Assembly (NCBI GenBank): GCA_946902985.2
Contig: OX336388.2
Location: 366,035,387-366,099,386 of the forward strand
Length of the DNA stretch: 64,000 nucleotides
Direction of reading: 5' to 3'
Source: Meconema thalassinum
Taxonomy: Eukaryota > Arthropoda > Insecta > Orthoptera > Tettigoniidae
The first letter of the stretch is position 1, and each line of letters opens with the position of its first letter. Shown here piece after piece: positions 32,197 to 44,071 of the stretch. The position numbers and the translations under genes are program-made. The notes under the pieces were generated by a model. It did no database searches and was not told the DNA's origin. It saw only the letters and a list, made by a program, of their open reading frames with translations.

Positions 32197-32645
32197 AGTT
32201 TCTTCTTGGTCTTCTCCTTTCGGATGGGCCAGCTAAGGACCACGATGTTCAACTTTTCAGCTTGGCGAGTGACTTGATGTTTGCCCAGTATTCGCGCATT
32301 CTCTGGCTATGTTGCTCCTTTCTGTCTTTAGTCCAGATGATGCCGGTTTTCCTACAGGGTAGTCTGTCCTGAATACTCTTCTGTTTAAGTATCTTTCTGA
32401 GATGTGATCGGCTTCTAATACCACTTTTCATTATCTTCAGTTCTTGGATATCCTTGTTAACTACTGTTATCGACGGTGTCACGCTCTTTCTATTCCCCCA
32501 GTAGTTGAGAATCCGGGTGGTTAGTCTTGTTGGGTTCATCCATGAGACATGTCCGTAGAAAGCCAGACGTCTCTTCCTGGTCACATCTGTGATTTTCTCA
32601 GTATATCTATATAGCTCCTGATTTGGTCTTCTTCTGTACTCGTCA
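32197..32645 (-). pseudogene. LINE reverse transcriptase C-terminal fragment (RTE/Jockey-like)
   Basis: The minus-strand frame reads DDEYRRRPNQELYRYTEKI, then RKRRLAFYGHVSWMNP and RLTTRILNYWGNRKS. It ends in a QRMREYWANIKSL tail, which is the C-terminus of a common insect LINE. It is 5'-truncated and lacks the polymerase core. It splits a family D unit at CATTAGTTT/TATTAGTTT, a likely worn target duplication. Confidence 0.75.
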
Positions 32646-32866
32646 TCTGTTTATTAGTTTATTAAATGAAATTAGTTTACTGGGAATATCTCAGAAACGT
32701 GGTTTTAGAGCCTTAAAATATAGTAGTCACCGAGGGGCTGAAAATGGGTTTTGTCTCGTCTTTGTACGCCATAATATAATCATAATCTTAATAATAATTT
32801 AAGAATATAGGGATAGGGATATAATAGACCTTTAGTCCCACACCCGCCCGTGTAAATCATGTGAAA

Positions 32867-34766
32867 ACAAGATGTTCAGTAAAGAACATATAGCCTACTT
32901 TCTCCTAAATGCATGGGTATTGTTATAACTCTTTGTCCTGTTCAAGGAGTATGAATGAATGTTGGTTGTGGTAGCTTGTTGAAATACAACGTGCTATAGG
33001 GATATTAAACATGAATATGTGGTGCCCTTTGCTAGTGCTACCTCTGTACATAATGTCGTTCAATTCGGTTTCACCGTGTTTGAATTGATTGGGGGAATCG
33101 ATTTGCACACATACTTGGCCACCATCTGCAAACTATTGGGCTGATGTTCTTGAAGTTTGGTCAGAATATGTTTCCCACATAAAGATATGGTGTTGCAAAA
33201 TTTGGTAGGGACTAGATTATTAGGTTGGTCGTAATTACATTTTAGCTTTTAACATTTGGGTGGCCGCGATTACGTTTCCGTCAAGATAGCGGTGATATAA
33301 AACATGACACTGAGGTGCCCCTTGCTAGTGCTACCTCTGTACCAAATTTCGTTCATTCGGTTCCACCGTGTTCGAATTAATAGGGGGAATCAATTTTGAC
33401 ATAAAGATGGCCGCCATCCGCAAACTATTAGGCGAATGACCTATTAGATTGGTCAAAGGATGCTCCCTCCATAAAGTTATGTAGTTGCAAAATTTGGTAG
33501 AGATCGGATGATTAGACTAGGTTAATCGTAATTTGATTTAAGCTTTGAACATTCGTGTGGCCGCCAATAAGTTTCAGTCAAGATGGCGGCGATATAAAAC
33601 ATGACACTGAGGTGCCCTTTGCTAGTGTTACCTCTGTACCAAATTTCGTTCCATTCGGTTCCACCGTGTTCGAATTAATAGGGGGAATCAATTTTGACAT
33701 AAAGATGGCCGCCATCCGCAAACTATTGGGCTAATAACCTATTAGATTGGTCAAAGGATGCTCCCTCCATAAAGGTATGTTGTTGCAAAGTTTGGTAGAG
33801 ATCGGATGGTTATGTTAGTCGTAATTAACTTAAGCTTTGAACATTTGCGTGGCCGCCATTACGTTTCTGTCAATATGGCGGCGATATAAAACATGACACT
33901 GAGATGCCCTTTGCTAGTGCTACCTCTGTACCAAATTTCGTTCCATTCGGTTTCACCGTGTTTGAATTAATAGGGGGAATTGATTTTCACACAAAGATGG
34001 CCGCCATCCGCAAACTATTAGGCTAATGACCTATTCATTTGGTCAAAGGATGCTTCCTCTAAGGGTATGTTGTTGCAAAATTTGGTAGAGATCGGATGAT
34101 TAGGTTAATCGTAATTTGATTTAAGCTTTGAACATTTGTGTGGCCGCCATTACGTTTCCGTCAAGATGGCGGCGATATAAAACATGATACCGAGGTGCCT
34201 TTTGTTAGTACTACCTCTGTACCAAATTTCGTTCCATTCGGTTCCACCGTGTTCGAATCAATAGGGGGAATCAATTTTGACATAAAGATGGCCGCCATCC
34301 GCAAACTATTAGGCTAATAACCTATTAGATTGGTCAAAGGATGCTCCCTCCATAAAGGTATGTTGTTGCAAAGTTTGGTAGAGATCGGATGGTTATGTTA
34401 GTCGTAATTAACTTAAGCTTTGAACATTTGCGTGGCCGCCATTACGTTTCTGTCAATATGGCGGCGATATAAAACATGACACTGAGGTGTCCTTTGCTAG
34501 TGCTACCTTTGTACTAAATTTCGTTCAATTCGCATTCACCGTGTTCGAATTGATAGGGGGGGACAGACATTCAGAGTACACACACTCACACACACACAGA
34601 CACAGACACACACACACAGAGACTCACACACACACATACACACACACACAGACTCACACACACACACACATACACACACACACACACAGACAGACACACT
34701 TTTTTCGCCCTGTGTTGATCTCATAAGTCTACTTTCATTTTTTGCAAAAATCGAAAGTAGGCTAAA
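32867..34766 (-). mobile_element. E9: family C Helentron/HINE-like element
   Basis: A reverse-orientation relative of E1. The right end in reverse is at 32,867: ACAAG, stem ATGTTC, loop AGTAAA, stem GAACAT, then AGCCTACTTTC. About six units of roughly 292 bp follow, then the AC-rich microsatellite at 34,575-34,700 and the left end ACTTTC...GAAAGTAGGCTAAAAA at 34,730-34,766. It is inserted in family D. The target (GTGAAAA/TCAGG) fits a T-T (A-A) site. Confidence 0.7.
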
Positions 34767-35999
34767 AATCAGGAGTACGACTTGACCCCCGTAAGCACAT
34801 TATATACGTATTGATGAATTTTACAGCTTAATTTTGTTCCGCGATAACCTTATAGCCGTTTGCGAACGTTCACAGTAGTATAATAATTGCGTCTTACAGA
34901 AATAGATGGACTTCTGAGATTGTGTTGCAATGGTTACCGGCTCGCATCCTTTCAATAGCTTAATACATGAAATTAGTTTTCAGGGTATATCTCTAGAACT
35001 GTTGGTTTTAGGACCTTAAAATGTGGTTTTCGGGGCCCGTAGGGCTCCCGAGTTTTGTTTCTCACATTGAGACGCTGAAAATGAGCTTTGTCTCGTCTTT
35101 CAACGTCCATTTCAGCATGCATTTTAGGGGGGGGGGGGGGTAGGCCCTCTTTTATGAGAGGTAGGGAGAAGAGTTACATCAATGATTACTTTCGTGCCTC
35201 TGATGGACTTCTGTACCAAATTTTACGTTAATCCACTCAGCCGTCCTCGAGTGATGCGCGTGCAAAATTGTACACAGACAAACAAACAAACAGACAAACA
35301 GACAGACAACAATTTTGTTTTTGCGCACAACCATCATAGACCAGTCTGAAAAGCGTTAATAACTCAAATTTCCCTGGAAATTCAGAAAAAACAGACACAC
35401 TTTTATTTTTATATAGAGAGAGAATAGATGATGGTCTAGCTCAGGGTTGCCCAACCTATTTTGAACTTGGGCCAGTCAATTGGTTAAAAAAAATATTGCC
35501 ATCTAACTACATTTATCATAATGTTAAGTATAATATATACACTAGATTTAGTCTTGAAATTTTGAAGAAATGTAATGTTAATTAAATTTAATTTTGAACT
35601 TGATTTTCATAGGGAGGGATATACACCTTTCGAATAACAATTTTTACTGAGATAAAAGAAGAATATCTCATAAAATACTTGTTTCAAAGAAATAAAACCT
35701 TTCAGGATTATTAAACACAGTGCACTCATTATTATGCATAAAACACATTTTATAATATACTGTGCCCGTTTAGACCGGAGTCCGCACGACCACATATGCA
35801 TTTTACCAATAATCAGTCAGCACGAGAGTCAAAATATCCCGGAGCGCCAGATGGGTTAAAGCAAATCGCAAAAACAACATCAAATAAAAAAAATGCTTTA
35901 CTGATTTTTGGCTCAATGCAACAATAAGGATAGAAGGAGATTCAATTGGGTATAACACATCAAGTAAAATTATCTCAGTTTATTTTGAATTTAAAATTG

Positions 36000-38900
36000 A
36001 CTGCAAAAATGCTCAAAGCAGCATCACTCACGTGTGGCGACCCACACTCCTATTTACACAATATACAGAAATTTTCCAAACACATTTGACAATTATTTTT
36101 GGAGACACAAGTCTGATTATTAGTCCTGTAGACTGTGTTCCAAAATTATTTATGATTAAAACCAGTTCAAATTTAATTGTCTCTACTGGAAATATCGTAG
36201 TTCACTGTTTGAATTTTTACATAATATTAACACTCGTAGAATAAATGTTCATAGAATTTTTAACTTACACTTATTTATCCAGTTTCAAAAAATATATATT
36301 GTCGAAAAATATTATCATCATTGAAGCAACACAAATTATTTACACATATTAATAACATCTGAAAAGTATTTGACCTTGAGCATAGCATCGAAGAACTTGT
36401 GCGAAGCACAACAAAAATTAATTGTTCTTCTGACATTAAACATTTCGAGAAGTGACTCGATTATGAACTTCAAGTTCCTCACAAAATATGTGATTTCTGA
36501 ATCATCAACTTGATCAATAAATTGTTGAACCATTCAACTATTCAATTTTCCACTTGGAATCATTATTATAAAAAAAAAATTATATTCATGGCCATTTTAG
36601 TAACTTTCACAACTTGCAATTCTTCGACAGAATGCGGAAATAAGAATTGTAGCTTCATAAGAAATTCATTTAGTTTATGGCACTAGGATTGAAAATATCC
36701 TTCATATTATTCGTGGTTAAAGAATTATTTTTAAATTGGCAGTGGCCCATTCTATTATTTGTGTAAGAACACAATATTACAACAACAACGGCAAAGGTCT
36801 TCCTCTGAAGAAGAATAAACTACTATCATGACAAATCCGGGTTCTAGCAAAATCAAAGTCTAAATGGAATTCGTAAACAAGGTTGAAATAAGAATTAATT
36901 TTTTCAAAGAAATAACCTTCGGGTCATTCATACGACGAAATGTGTAGTTCCAATACTCCTACTATAAACCTGAGCCATCGAACCTGCTATTTGAATGATG
37001 CTCGAAAAAATCTCCTCATTCCTGCGACTTAAACATGCGCACCTGGGAATGGCATTTCAACTACTCCACACATATACATTTTCTTCCCAAAATTTATACA
37101 ATAAATCAAGCCTCTGCTTGTTATCAACACTGGAAGATTAATAAACTTAAAAGTTTATTTTATTTTACCATTCAGTTCAACCCGTGAATTTACCATACAT
37201 ATGAAAATCTTTATTTCACTTTCGAGTGTATTTACGTCATGATTTTATATAAATACAAAAATATCCTATTTGATACAAATATCATTTGCCTCCCGTTTCT
37301 TGCCTCTCCGTGTTATCTGAAAAATATACTTTGCTCATTGCAAATATCAACTGTTCAACCAGAACTGAAATGTTGGTTGAATGCGGGCTTGCGCTAACCA
37401 CTCTCCTTCGGAAAATCTCCTGTTCCAAACTAGAAATGATTAAACTACTTCATAGGCTCTCTCTCAATACATATGATTATTAGAAAATATAATATCCAAG
37501 AATTATTTAGAAAAATTATAAAAATTATTATTATTATTATCAGTGGATTATTATTATTATTATTAGTTATATTATTTTAAATATGTTTAATTATCATCTC
37601 ATTATGTGAAAATCCACATGTTCGAACCTTCGAATATGGAAAAAAATATCCATTCCTCAACAAAAATAATTATTAACTTTTACAGTTACATCGGCTGATT
37701 ACCGTGATTTCCCAAAAATATGAAATATTCAAATAAATGCTCGAAATGCTCGGTCATCGATCCTAAACTGTTCTGAGTGCTGAAAATACTCAGAATAACT
37801 CTAATATGTCTTGCGTAAATCATTGCAAGATTTAAATACGAAGAAAAATAAATAAATGTGTTGGTCATCTGCAGAAAAATAGTTTGTTCCAATTAGCTAG
37901 GCATAATATAATTCAAATGTGGCTTACATTTCTTGATGGTCTTGAAGCGTAGTGAACCTGGTCTGTACCAGATTTATCCATAGACATGCCCTATCGGACA
38001 AGCACGTATAATCCTTGTATCGGCCGCCATTATATACCCACAATCCGTCTAGTAAGACATAGTGGTAGTATCTCTTGACGTTTGAATTAACTGTTGTTCC
38101 ATTTTAATATGGGCTTCAATCAAAGCCATAACAGTTTGTTTAAATGGGGTCAGATCTAAGTGATCTATTCTTAGATATGTCAGTTGTAACATAACTCACG
38201 GTAATCTTATCAATACAAGAAGACACTGACAGTCTAACCAATCAACGGCTGTCCTGAAGATCGTTCCCTGGGCATGGCTTCTCGCCATCTACCATGCGCT
38301 AAGCAACCTGTAGTTTCCCTTGCGTAGACTAATGAACACCACCGTGATAGACTGGTCTTCAGTGTACTGATAGATCGAAGTGGTTAACAAGTTACCAATA
38401 TGAAAACTGACTGAAATGGATTTAAACATCCAAGTATTAGGTTATTACTGGACTGTGAAAAAGTACTAATTCTAGACAAAGTCTAGCATATGTCCATGTG
38501 AAAACATAAATATTTCCAATAATGTCTGTAGAAAAAAAATTCAATCACCTCAGTGATTCTCCTCGCCGGAAACTTACTAAGTTCCACTTCGTAGCGCAGC
38601 ACTTTTGTGACTATCACAACTTTGAAAATTACTTCTGCGTAGATCCGGCAACCATGTGCCTTGGCTCAGCGTAGCAGCAACTTGCTCTGCAAATGCTTGT
38701 GTTGGAATGAGCTATCGATACCTCGGCCGGCCGGCTTTTATTCAAAACTGCCAGGGTCACGCGTCATCAGCTGATATCTGGAAATCATCATATCTCTGGT
38801 ATCCCTGGTCTGATTTACTTGATACTAAGTGCATTCTCTTTCATTTGGCCGTGCCAGTAATCTGATCCAAGTCTCAAGTCTCTACTCCATGGTTAACTAT

Positions 38901-39640
38901 TTAATCAATAAATAGCCTCGACCTCTGTTATTACTTGCTACGTCACTTGACATGCAAGTATCGGTAAATTCTTTCCAATTGCTTCGAGAAGCAATGTAGC
39001 GCGATATTCAAATATCTCAACTTTCAAAAGCGGCTGTAGCCTTTCCCTTGATATCTAGGTGTCTGAATCTTGGAATACCCATTCCTAGAGTTGGGCACAA
39101 TACTTGCAGTCATGCAATATTATAGCACCAAACTTTCAGTTGCTTTTTGTTCAGTTGGACAGCGTTTACATGATTAGCACCCCACAATTTAAAATAATTA
39201 CATGAATGTGCTTTTGAGCTGTTGGTAACATTCCCGGCTACAAATTACACCAATATAATTGATACACATATTCAGGAAATATTTGTTTTCATTGCCTTAC
39301 TCAAAATGAACATTTTTTTTTTACTTCTGTTGGGTAAAAAATATTCCCTTAAATGGAAAGTATGCTTGATACACAAAACATTTTGATGTATGTTGTTCAT
39401 AATAGTACAATGCACAAAGATGCAAAATTTTATTGATATATCTTGTATAAGTAGTTGAGGTATCATGTAAACGCCGTGTGGAAATTAAGTTATCGAGAAA
39501 CGAGCTTCAAAGTTATCTAAGGGTAGAATTTAAGGAGACAACTTAAGCGACATCAACTAACATCTAGGTACATATCTCTGGAAGTATTGAAGGTATTTTC
39601 ATTTGGTTTTCACGAAATAAAAGTTAAAAGATTTGTAATT
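36000..39640. other. Interior of the hAT-like interval, no gene recognised
   Basis: AT-rich sequence with short frames and no recognised domain. There is an (ATT)n run broken by CAGTGG at 37,526-37,567. The segment at about 38,560-38,900 is richer in GC and has TTTTATTC beside CGGCCGGCCGG, but I cannot tie it to a known element. Confidence 0.35.
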
Positions 39641-40560
39641 CAAATGATTTATTTAAAAAACAATTTTTTTGACCCTGAAAGGTGTACCTCCACCCTTTTA
39701 ACAATCTCTCAATAATCCCTGTATGTCTACCCCTTATTATTCCCGTTGTCCAACGGGGTCGGGGATGAGATGTGATGGAAGTCTTTGTGGCGATGGTTTT
39801 TACGGCCGGATGCCCTTCCTGACGCCAACCTCATGAGAGGAGTTAATGAGAGATGAAATGAATGATGGTGAATGAAACTGGGTTAGGATGTGGTTGGAAG
39901 CGGCCGTGGCCTGTCAGAAGGTACCGTCCCAGCATTTTCCTGGTGTTGAAAATGGGAAACCACGGAAAACCATTTCAAGGACGGCCGACGGTGGGGCTCG
40001 AACCCACGCGTCTACCGAGTCAGCAGAGAGCTTGGCCCCATGACCTAATGCTGCGCGTTAGCCAGCGTAGCCACTACTGTCGGTTTTAACAATCTCTCAA
40101 TATTAGGTGTATTTATTGATGTGCACAAAACAAGTATATTGGCAATATGTGCATCTGTATTAGTTGAATATAAATTATTCCTAATAACATTCATGGCAGA
40201 AATGGTTTGCTCACAAATGTATATGGAGCCAAATCTTCACACGAGCCTTAGAGCAAGACCGTGTATTTCAGGAAACTGGTCTAAAGGGACATATTTTCAA
40301 AACTCGGTGATCCACAATGTTCTTTAAATTTAGCACAAAATCCTGAATAGTTTTAAATTTCTATTATATCCATTTGCAAGGAAAGGGAGTCATTACGAAT
40401 CTCAGACTCTGAAATACAAAATGGATTAATGAATAAATCGATGTTCTCTTCTCAGATCCTAAAGAGGAAAATCGAGTTGAGAAAGCCTCACTCAAAGTTG
40501 TAACTACAGCTTTATATTTTAAATGATCCACTATTATGTCACTGGATTTACTTTCTTTGT
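39640..40560 (-). pseudogene. hAT transposase C-terminal (dimerisation) domain, split by a SINE
   Basis: On the minus strand one frame gives FGSIYICEQTISAMNVIRNN (about 40,180-40,240) followed by DAHIANILVLCTS. This matches the hAT C-terminal block seen in ZBED5/GTF2IRD2-like transposases (pattern FGSTYxCEQ...M). Upstream, SEIRNDSLSLQMDIIEI fits the segment before it. The frame runs into NIERLLK, where SINE S2 copy 2 is inserted, and continues after it with GWRYTFQGQK. Stops and frameshifts are present and the catalytic core is missing. Confidence 0.7.
39715..40083 (-). repeat. tRNA-derived SINE, family S2, copy 2, with 19-bp target duplication
   Basis: On the minus strand it has a head with TAGTGGCTACGCTGG (A-box region), a B box GTGGGTTCGAGCCCC at about 39,993, and the CCATTTTCAACACCAGG body. 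The tail runs through CGTAAAAACCATCG into a CCCCGTTGG end. The 19-mer starting TTTTAACAATC and ending CAATA is at 39,696-39,714 and 40,084-40,102. Confidence 0.92.
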
Positions 40561-40730
40561 GTTGAATGCTTGGGAAATGTTAGTGATAAATAGGTTCGCA
40601 TCGGATCTTGAGCTATCGGTGGGCCAAACAAAATGCCTTGACGGGCCATCATTTGGCCCGCGGGCCTACGGTTGACCACCCCTTGTCTAGCCGTATCTAG
40701 ATACACACACAAAAGAGTAGTACAGCTATA

Positions 40731-41546
40731 CAGGGTGTAACAAAGGTACGGCACAAATTGCAGGACACATTCCTCACATGTAGACGAAGAAATTATGTTA
40801 TATGAACATGGGTCCGGAAACGCTTTGTTTCCATCTTACACCTCATTGTTTCCAACTCATTCATCATGGGATACACACAAGAACGGAACGTACCAGCACA
40901 CCACATGCAACTCTTTCTCACAGGAAATGTTCAATATGCCCTCCGTGTGCATTGATACATTCATCAACCCACCGTCGTAGTGAACCTCGGATACGCTGAT
41001 GTATCCCTGGAGTACTACGTATGGTTTCGTAGCCTTCCATAATACGGGCACGGAGACTCTGTACATCTTGCAATGGGGTTCGATACACAAGAACTTTCAA
41101 ATACCCTCACAAATAAAGTTTAGTGATTTTAGGTTCGGAGAGCGTGGAGGCCACCTCTACCTATCCACTTCACACCAAATCTGTTATTTATAAACCGACG
41201 GACATTAGAACTAAAATGAGGAGGTGACATCGTGCATGAAGTACATGTTTTGTCGCACAGTTAAAGGCACATCTCCTAAGTCGCATGGCAACAGGGCCAT
41301 GTAAACCAAACCTCTGGCGGTGCACCTACGATAATGACAACGTAACCAGACGTAACCAAGAGTACATGTTCCCCACGATTCTAACGTTCTGTTCTTGTGT
41401 GATTCCCATGCGTAATGAGTTGGAGACGATGAGGTATAACATGGAAACAATACGTTTCTGGACCCATGTTCATATAACATAATTTCTTCGTCTACGTGTG
41501 AGGAAAGTGTCCTGAAATTTGTGCCGAACCTTTCTGTTACATCCTG
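40731..41546 (-). mobile_element. Tc/mariner-superfamily deletion derivative (MITE-like)
   Basis: The 816-bp element has CAGGGTGTAACAAAGGTACGG at the left and the inverted GTGCCGAACC...GTTACATCCTG at the right. It is bounded by TA at 40,729-40,730 and 41,547-41,548. The arms remain alignable for roughly 190 bp, through the TCTACGTGTGAGGA and ATGTTCATATAACATAATTTC blocks. The remaining interior encodes a transposase C-terminus on the minus strand. Confidence 0.8.
40918..41100 (-). pseudogene. Tc/mariner-like transposase C-terminal remnant
   Basis: VYRTPLQDVQSLRARIMEG and INAHGGHIEHFL match, from memory, the C-terminal tail of a group of insect DDE transposases with a DUF4817-type N-terminal helix-turn-helix. 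About 60 codons remain; all catalytic residues have been deleted. Confidence 0.65.
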
Positions 41547-41548
41547 TA

Positions 41549-42055
41549 TTTAAAATCTCCACAATACGCCGCGTTCAGAACCTTCTAGCTGTTGAAAATA
41601 TTCTCCCTGCCAGTGCATTGATTTTGCCGATAATATTGTGTACTTATTTGCATCTTTCAGATATTACGGGCTCGATATGTCCTCTCACCAACGGCTGTGT
41701 TCTATTATCGCGCCTGAATACTGCGTCTAACATGGCTCTCTCGAGGGGCGCAAACTGTGTTCATTACCCATTGTTCACCCTTATTGGCATCCAGCATCCC
41801 GTACCTTCACATTTCTGTACTAACACTTCTTTGCTCTCTCCTCTGTCTCACTTTTTATTTGCAGAAGGGAATTCTCTCCCTCAACTGCACATTTTTAACA
41901 ATTTTAGAAAAAACGCCGGCATATTTATTATCATAATTGGAGTTATGAAAACGAATGGAGCTCTAAGCCATTCCCTCCAAGGTAAATTAATAGCATGCAA
42001 GGTATGCTCATAAACAAGGTGCATGGTCCAGTAATAAAGGAAGTTACTCTATATT
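41549..42055. other. No gene recognised
   Basis: A 164-codon open frame (41,519-42,013, plus) overlaps the end of the MITE. It has no recognised domain and is mildly hydrophobic. I treat it as chance. Confidence 0.4.
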
Positions 42056-42067
42056 TAGAGTCCTACT

Positions 42068-42420
42068 CATGGCATAGTGTCTAAGTTCAATCCCGTCTAT
42101 GCCAAAAAGTGTAATTCCAATCTGAGAGTTTGAACGGGGTTTACTCAGCCTCGTGAGAAAAAGCATTGAATTGGTGGGTTTGATTCCTACCTCAGCCTGG
42201 TATTCTTTGATTATTGACCAATACCGAATGTGAATGCCGGGATAGTACCTAAATTAATGCATGTGGCATGTTATTTGCGTAAATAACAACGAGACGTAAT
42301 TTGAAATATGCACACTAGTGCAGCTATCGAAATGACACAGGTTATCAGAACGATTCCAAACACAACGAAGTACACAGTACTACATGGCCTTCATGTTTCA
42401 AATACGCAAAATGAATCAAC
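42068..42420 (+). repeat. SINE (S7 head/core with an S1-like tail)
   Basis: A B-box-like GTTCAATCCCG lies near 42,088. The core GTTTACTCAGCCTCGTGAG lies at about 42,138. The tail ACACAGGTTATCAG, GAAGTACACAGTACTACATGG matches S1 tails. Families S1 and S7 therefore appear to share a 3' region, as SINEs that use the same LINE partner often do. Confidence 0.6.
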
Positions 42421-42448
42421 GAAAACAACAGTACCTCTTCATCTAGAT

Positions 42449-43081
42449 CAGGGCCATCCTGACAGTGCTCCGAGCGCTTTGATGGAAGGTAGTTTCAGAA
42501 GTGGTGGGAAGAGCTTGGCTGGCTGAGCGTGCTGAAATGTGCAACCGATCCATCAGTCGCTAGTCTAGTCCAATGCGTGTAAGTAAGTCAGTTTCACAGT
42601 GGTCATGACTTAACAGCATACAAAGAAAGAAGTGGTGAAGCAGCAGTCTTTAAAACAGAATGGGAAATTTCATTTTTCTGTACAGCTTATAAAGGGCATG
42701 CCAAATATTTAGTGTACAACAGAGATGTAATGTGTTAAAAAGAACACAATTTGTTGTAGAATTTTCCTCTCTAATATGTTCACATTTCAGTTTGGAATAA
42801 ATCACAATATTCTTTAATTAACACTTGTGTTCGTTTCCTGCACATTCCATACATCGGAGTACAATTCGATTTGTATATGCGGTATATTTGTTATGGCAAA
42901 ACAGCCCTATTAATATGTCAACAATGCCACAAGAGCCGTAGGCAACACGACTGTACGTACGTATCTGGTCAGCGTGGTCCGAACATCGTCCGTCTCCTCG
43001 CTGCCGCATTGTAGTGGGGGTAGGGGAAGGAGCGCTAGTCTGACTGCCCAGTGCTTCCCGAGTGCTGTCTGGATGGCCCTG
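42449..43081. mobile_element. hAT-like MITE
   Basis: CAGGGCCATCCTGACAGTGC at the left end pairs with the inverted GCACTCGGGA...CTGTCTGGATGGCCCTG at the right, with a few mismatches. The CAGGG start fits hAT. The flanks ATCTAGAT and ATTAGATA are similar but not identical. No transposase is encoded in 633 bp. Confidence 0.55.
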
Positions 43082-43195
43082 ATTAGATAGTTCGGGCACA
43101 ATTCGTAGTTTAACGACTTGTATTACCCTGAGGTCTGTGTTACTTGGTTTACAATAATTTTATTAATGCAGTCAAGGGGCATTTATTTTATATTC

Positions 43196-43380
43196 AGGAC
43201 GGGTTAGGGAAGAGATTTTGAAAGAAAGTGGGCCGTGGACTTATTGAAAGGAGCCGTCCCGGCATTTTCCTGGTGGTAAAATTGGGAAGCCATGAAAAAC
43301 TTTCTCAGGACGATCAAAGTGGGATTCTAACCCATGCTCTTCCGATGCCAGCGAGGCACGAGGTAGCGCATTCGCACTCT
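43196..43380 (-). repeat. tRNA-derived SINE, family S2, truncated copy
   Basis: Reversed, it carries the S2 phrases GTTTTTCATGGCTTCCC, CCAGGAAAATGCCGGGACGG and GGGTTAGAATCCCAC (a worn B box). The head end is next to the left end of element E10. Confidence 0.7.
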
Positions 43381-43388
43381 TTTTTTAT

Positions 43389-43800
43389 TATTAGCCTACT
43401 TTCTGTTATTGCAAAAAATAAAAGTAGATTTCTGAGATCTACACAGGGCCAAACGTTGTGTGTCTGTCTGTGTGTGTGTGTGAGTGTGTATTCCGTATGT
43501 CTGCCCCCCCCCCCTCCCCCTATCAATTCAAACACGACGAAACCAAATTGAACTAAATTATTTGGTACAGAGTTAGTACTCAGTGTCATGTTTTCTATTG
43601 CCACCATCTTTAACAAAATTAAATGGTAGTCACTCAAATGGTCAAATATTAAAATTAAATTACGACCTAACCAATCATCGGATGTTTGCCAAATTTGGTA
43701 AAAACATACCTTCATATGGAACGCGTCTTGCGCCCAAACTACAGGATCATCAGCTATACCAATTCAGGATGGCGGTCGTGTGAATTATGCAAGCTTTATA
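43389..43800 (+). mobile_element. E10: family C element, 5' fragment
   Basis: The left end TTAGCCTACTTTCTG...AAAGTAGATTTCTGAGATC is followed by GTGTGTCTGTCTG, a C tract and CTATCAATTCAAACACG, then one diverged family C unit. The right-end hairpin is missing. The sequence between 43,800 and 44,071 shows nothing that I recognise. Confidence 0.65.
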
Positions 43801-44071
43801 ATCAATATATTGGGACCAGCAGTTACGATTATCGAACCGAGAATGGTTTAAACTGTTCTAAAGGACGTGCCCGTTCAAAATTTAAAAAAATATGTTATAG
43901 TATTATACTGCAGAAGTGACTTTAAAAAGTTGAGCCGTTTTGGTTACAAGAGAAGATGGCAGCTGATCTGTCGTTGTGACCTACAGTATATTTCACTAAT
44001 TTAAGTATGTTGCATGCAATATAGCCTACAGATAGAAATAATATACCCTTTGTATGAAATGGATTAATATA

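Larger units (their letters stand above)
31210..35425 (+). repeat. Family D repeat array, interrupted by a LINE piece and by E9
   Basis: Recurring phrases include CGATAACCTTATAGCC (about 32,051 and 34,851), ATGGTTACCGGCT (about 32,169 and 34,930), CTTAAAATGTGGTTTTCGG-like blocks (about 31,300, 32,710 and 35,015) and CTTGACCCCC (about 32,001 and 34,782). They show at least two to three diverged units. The array ends with AACAAACAAACAGAC and an AT-rich end near 35,425. The bases either side of E9 (GTGAAAA at 32,866 and AAAATCAGG at 34,766) join into one unit. The class is unknown; no coding frame. Confidence 0.55.
35442..40685 (-). mobile_element. Decayed hAT-like transposon
   Basis: The ends are CAGGGTTGCCCAACC at 35,442 and, inverted, CAAGGGGTGGTCAACC at 40,685. 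Both resemble the CAGGGGTGGGCAACC end of the hAT group. TCTAGC lies beside each end, a possible remnant of an 8-bp duplication. The right part encodes a hAT dimerisation domain on the minus strand. The 36.0-39.6 kb interior shows no transposase core and may contain unrelated insertions, so treating both ends as one element is an inference. Confidence 0.5.

Noticed and set aside
41519..42013. A 164-codon host gene
   Set aside because: Its start lies inside the right TIR of the MITE, and no domain, signal peptide or convincing exon structure is visible.
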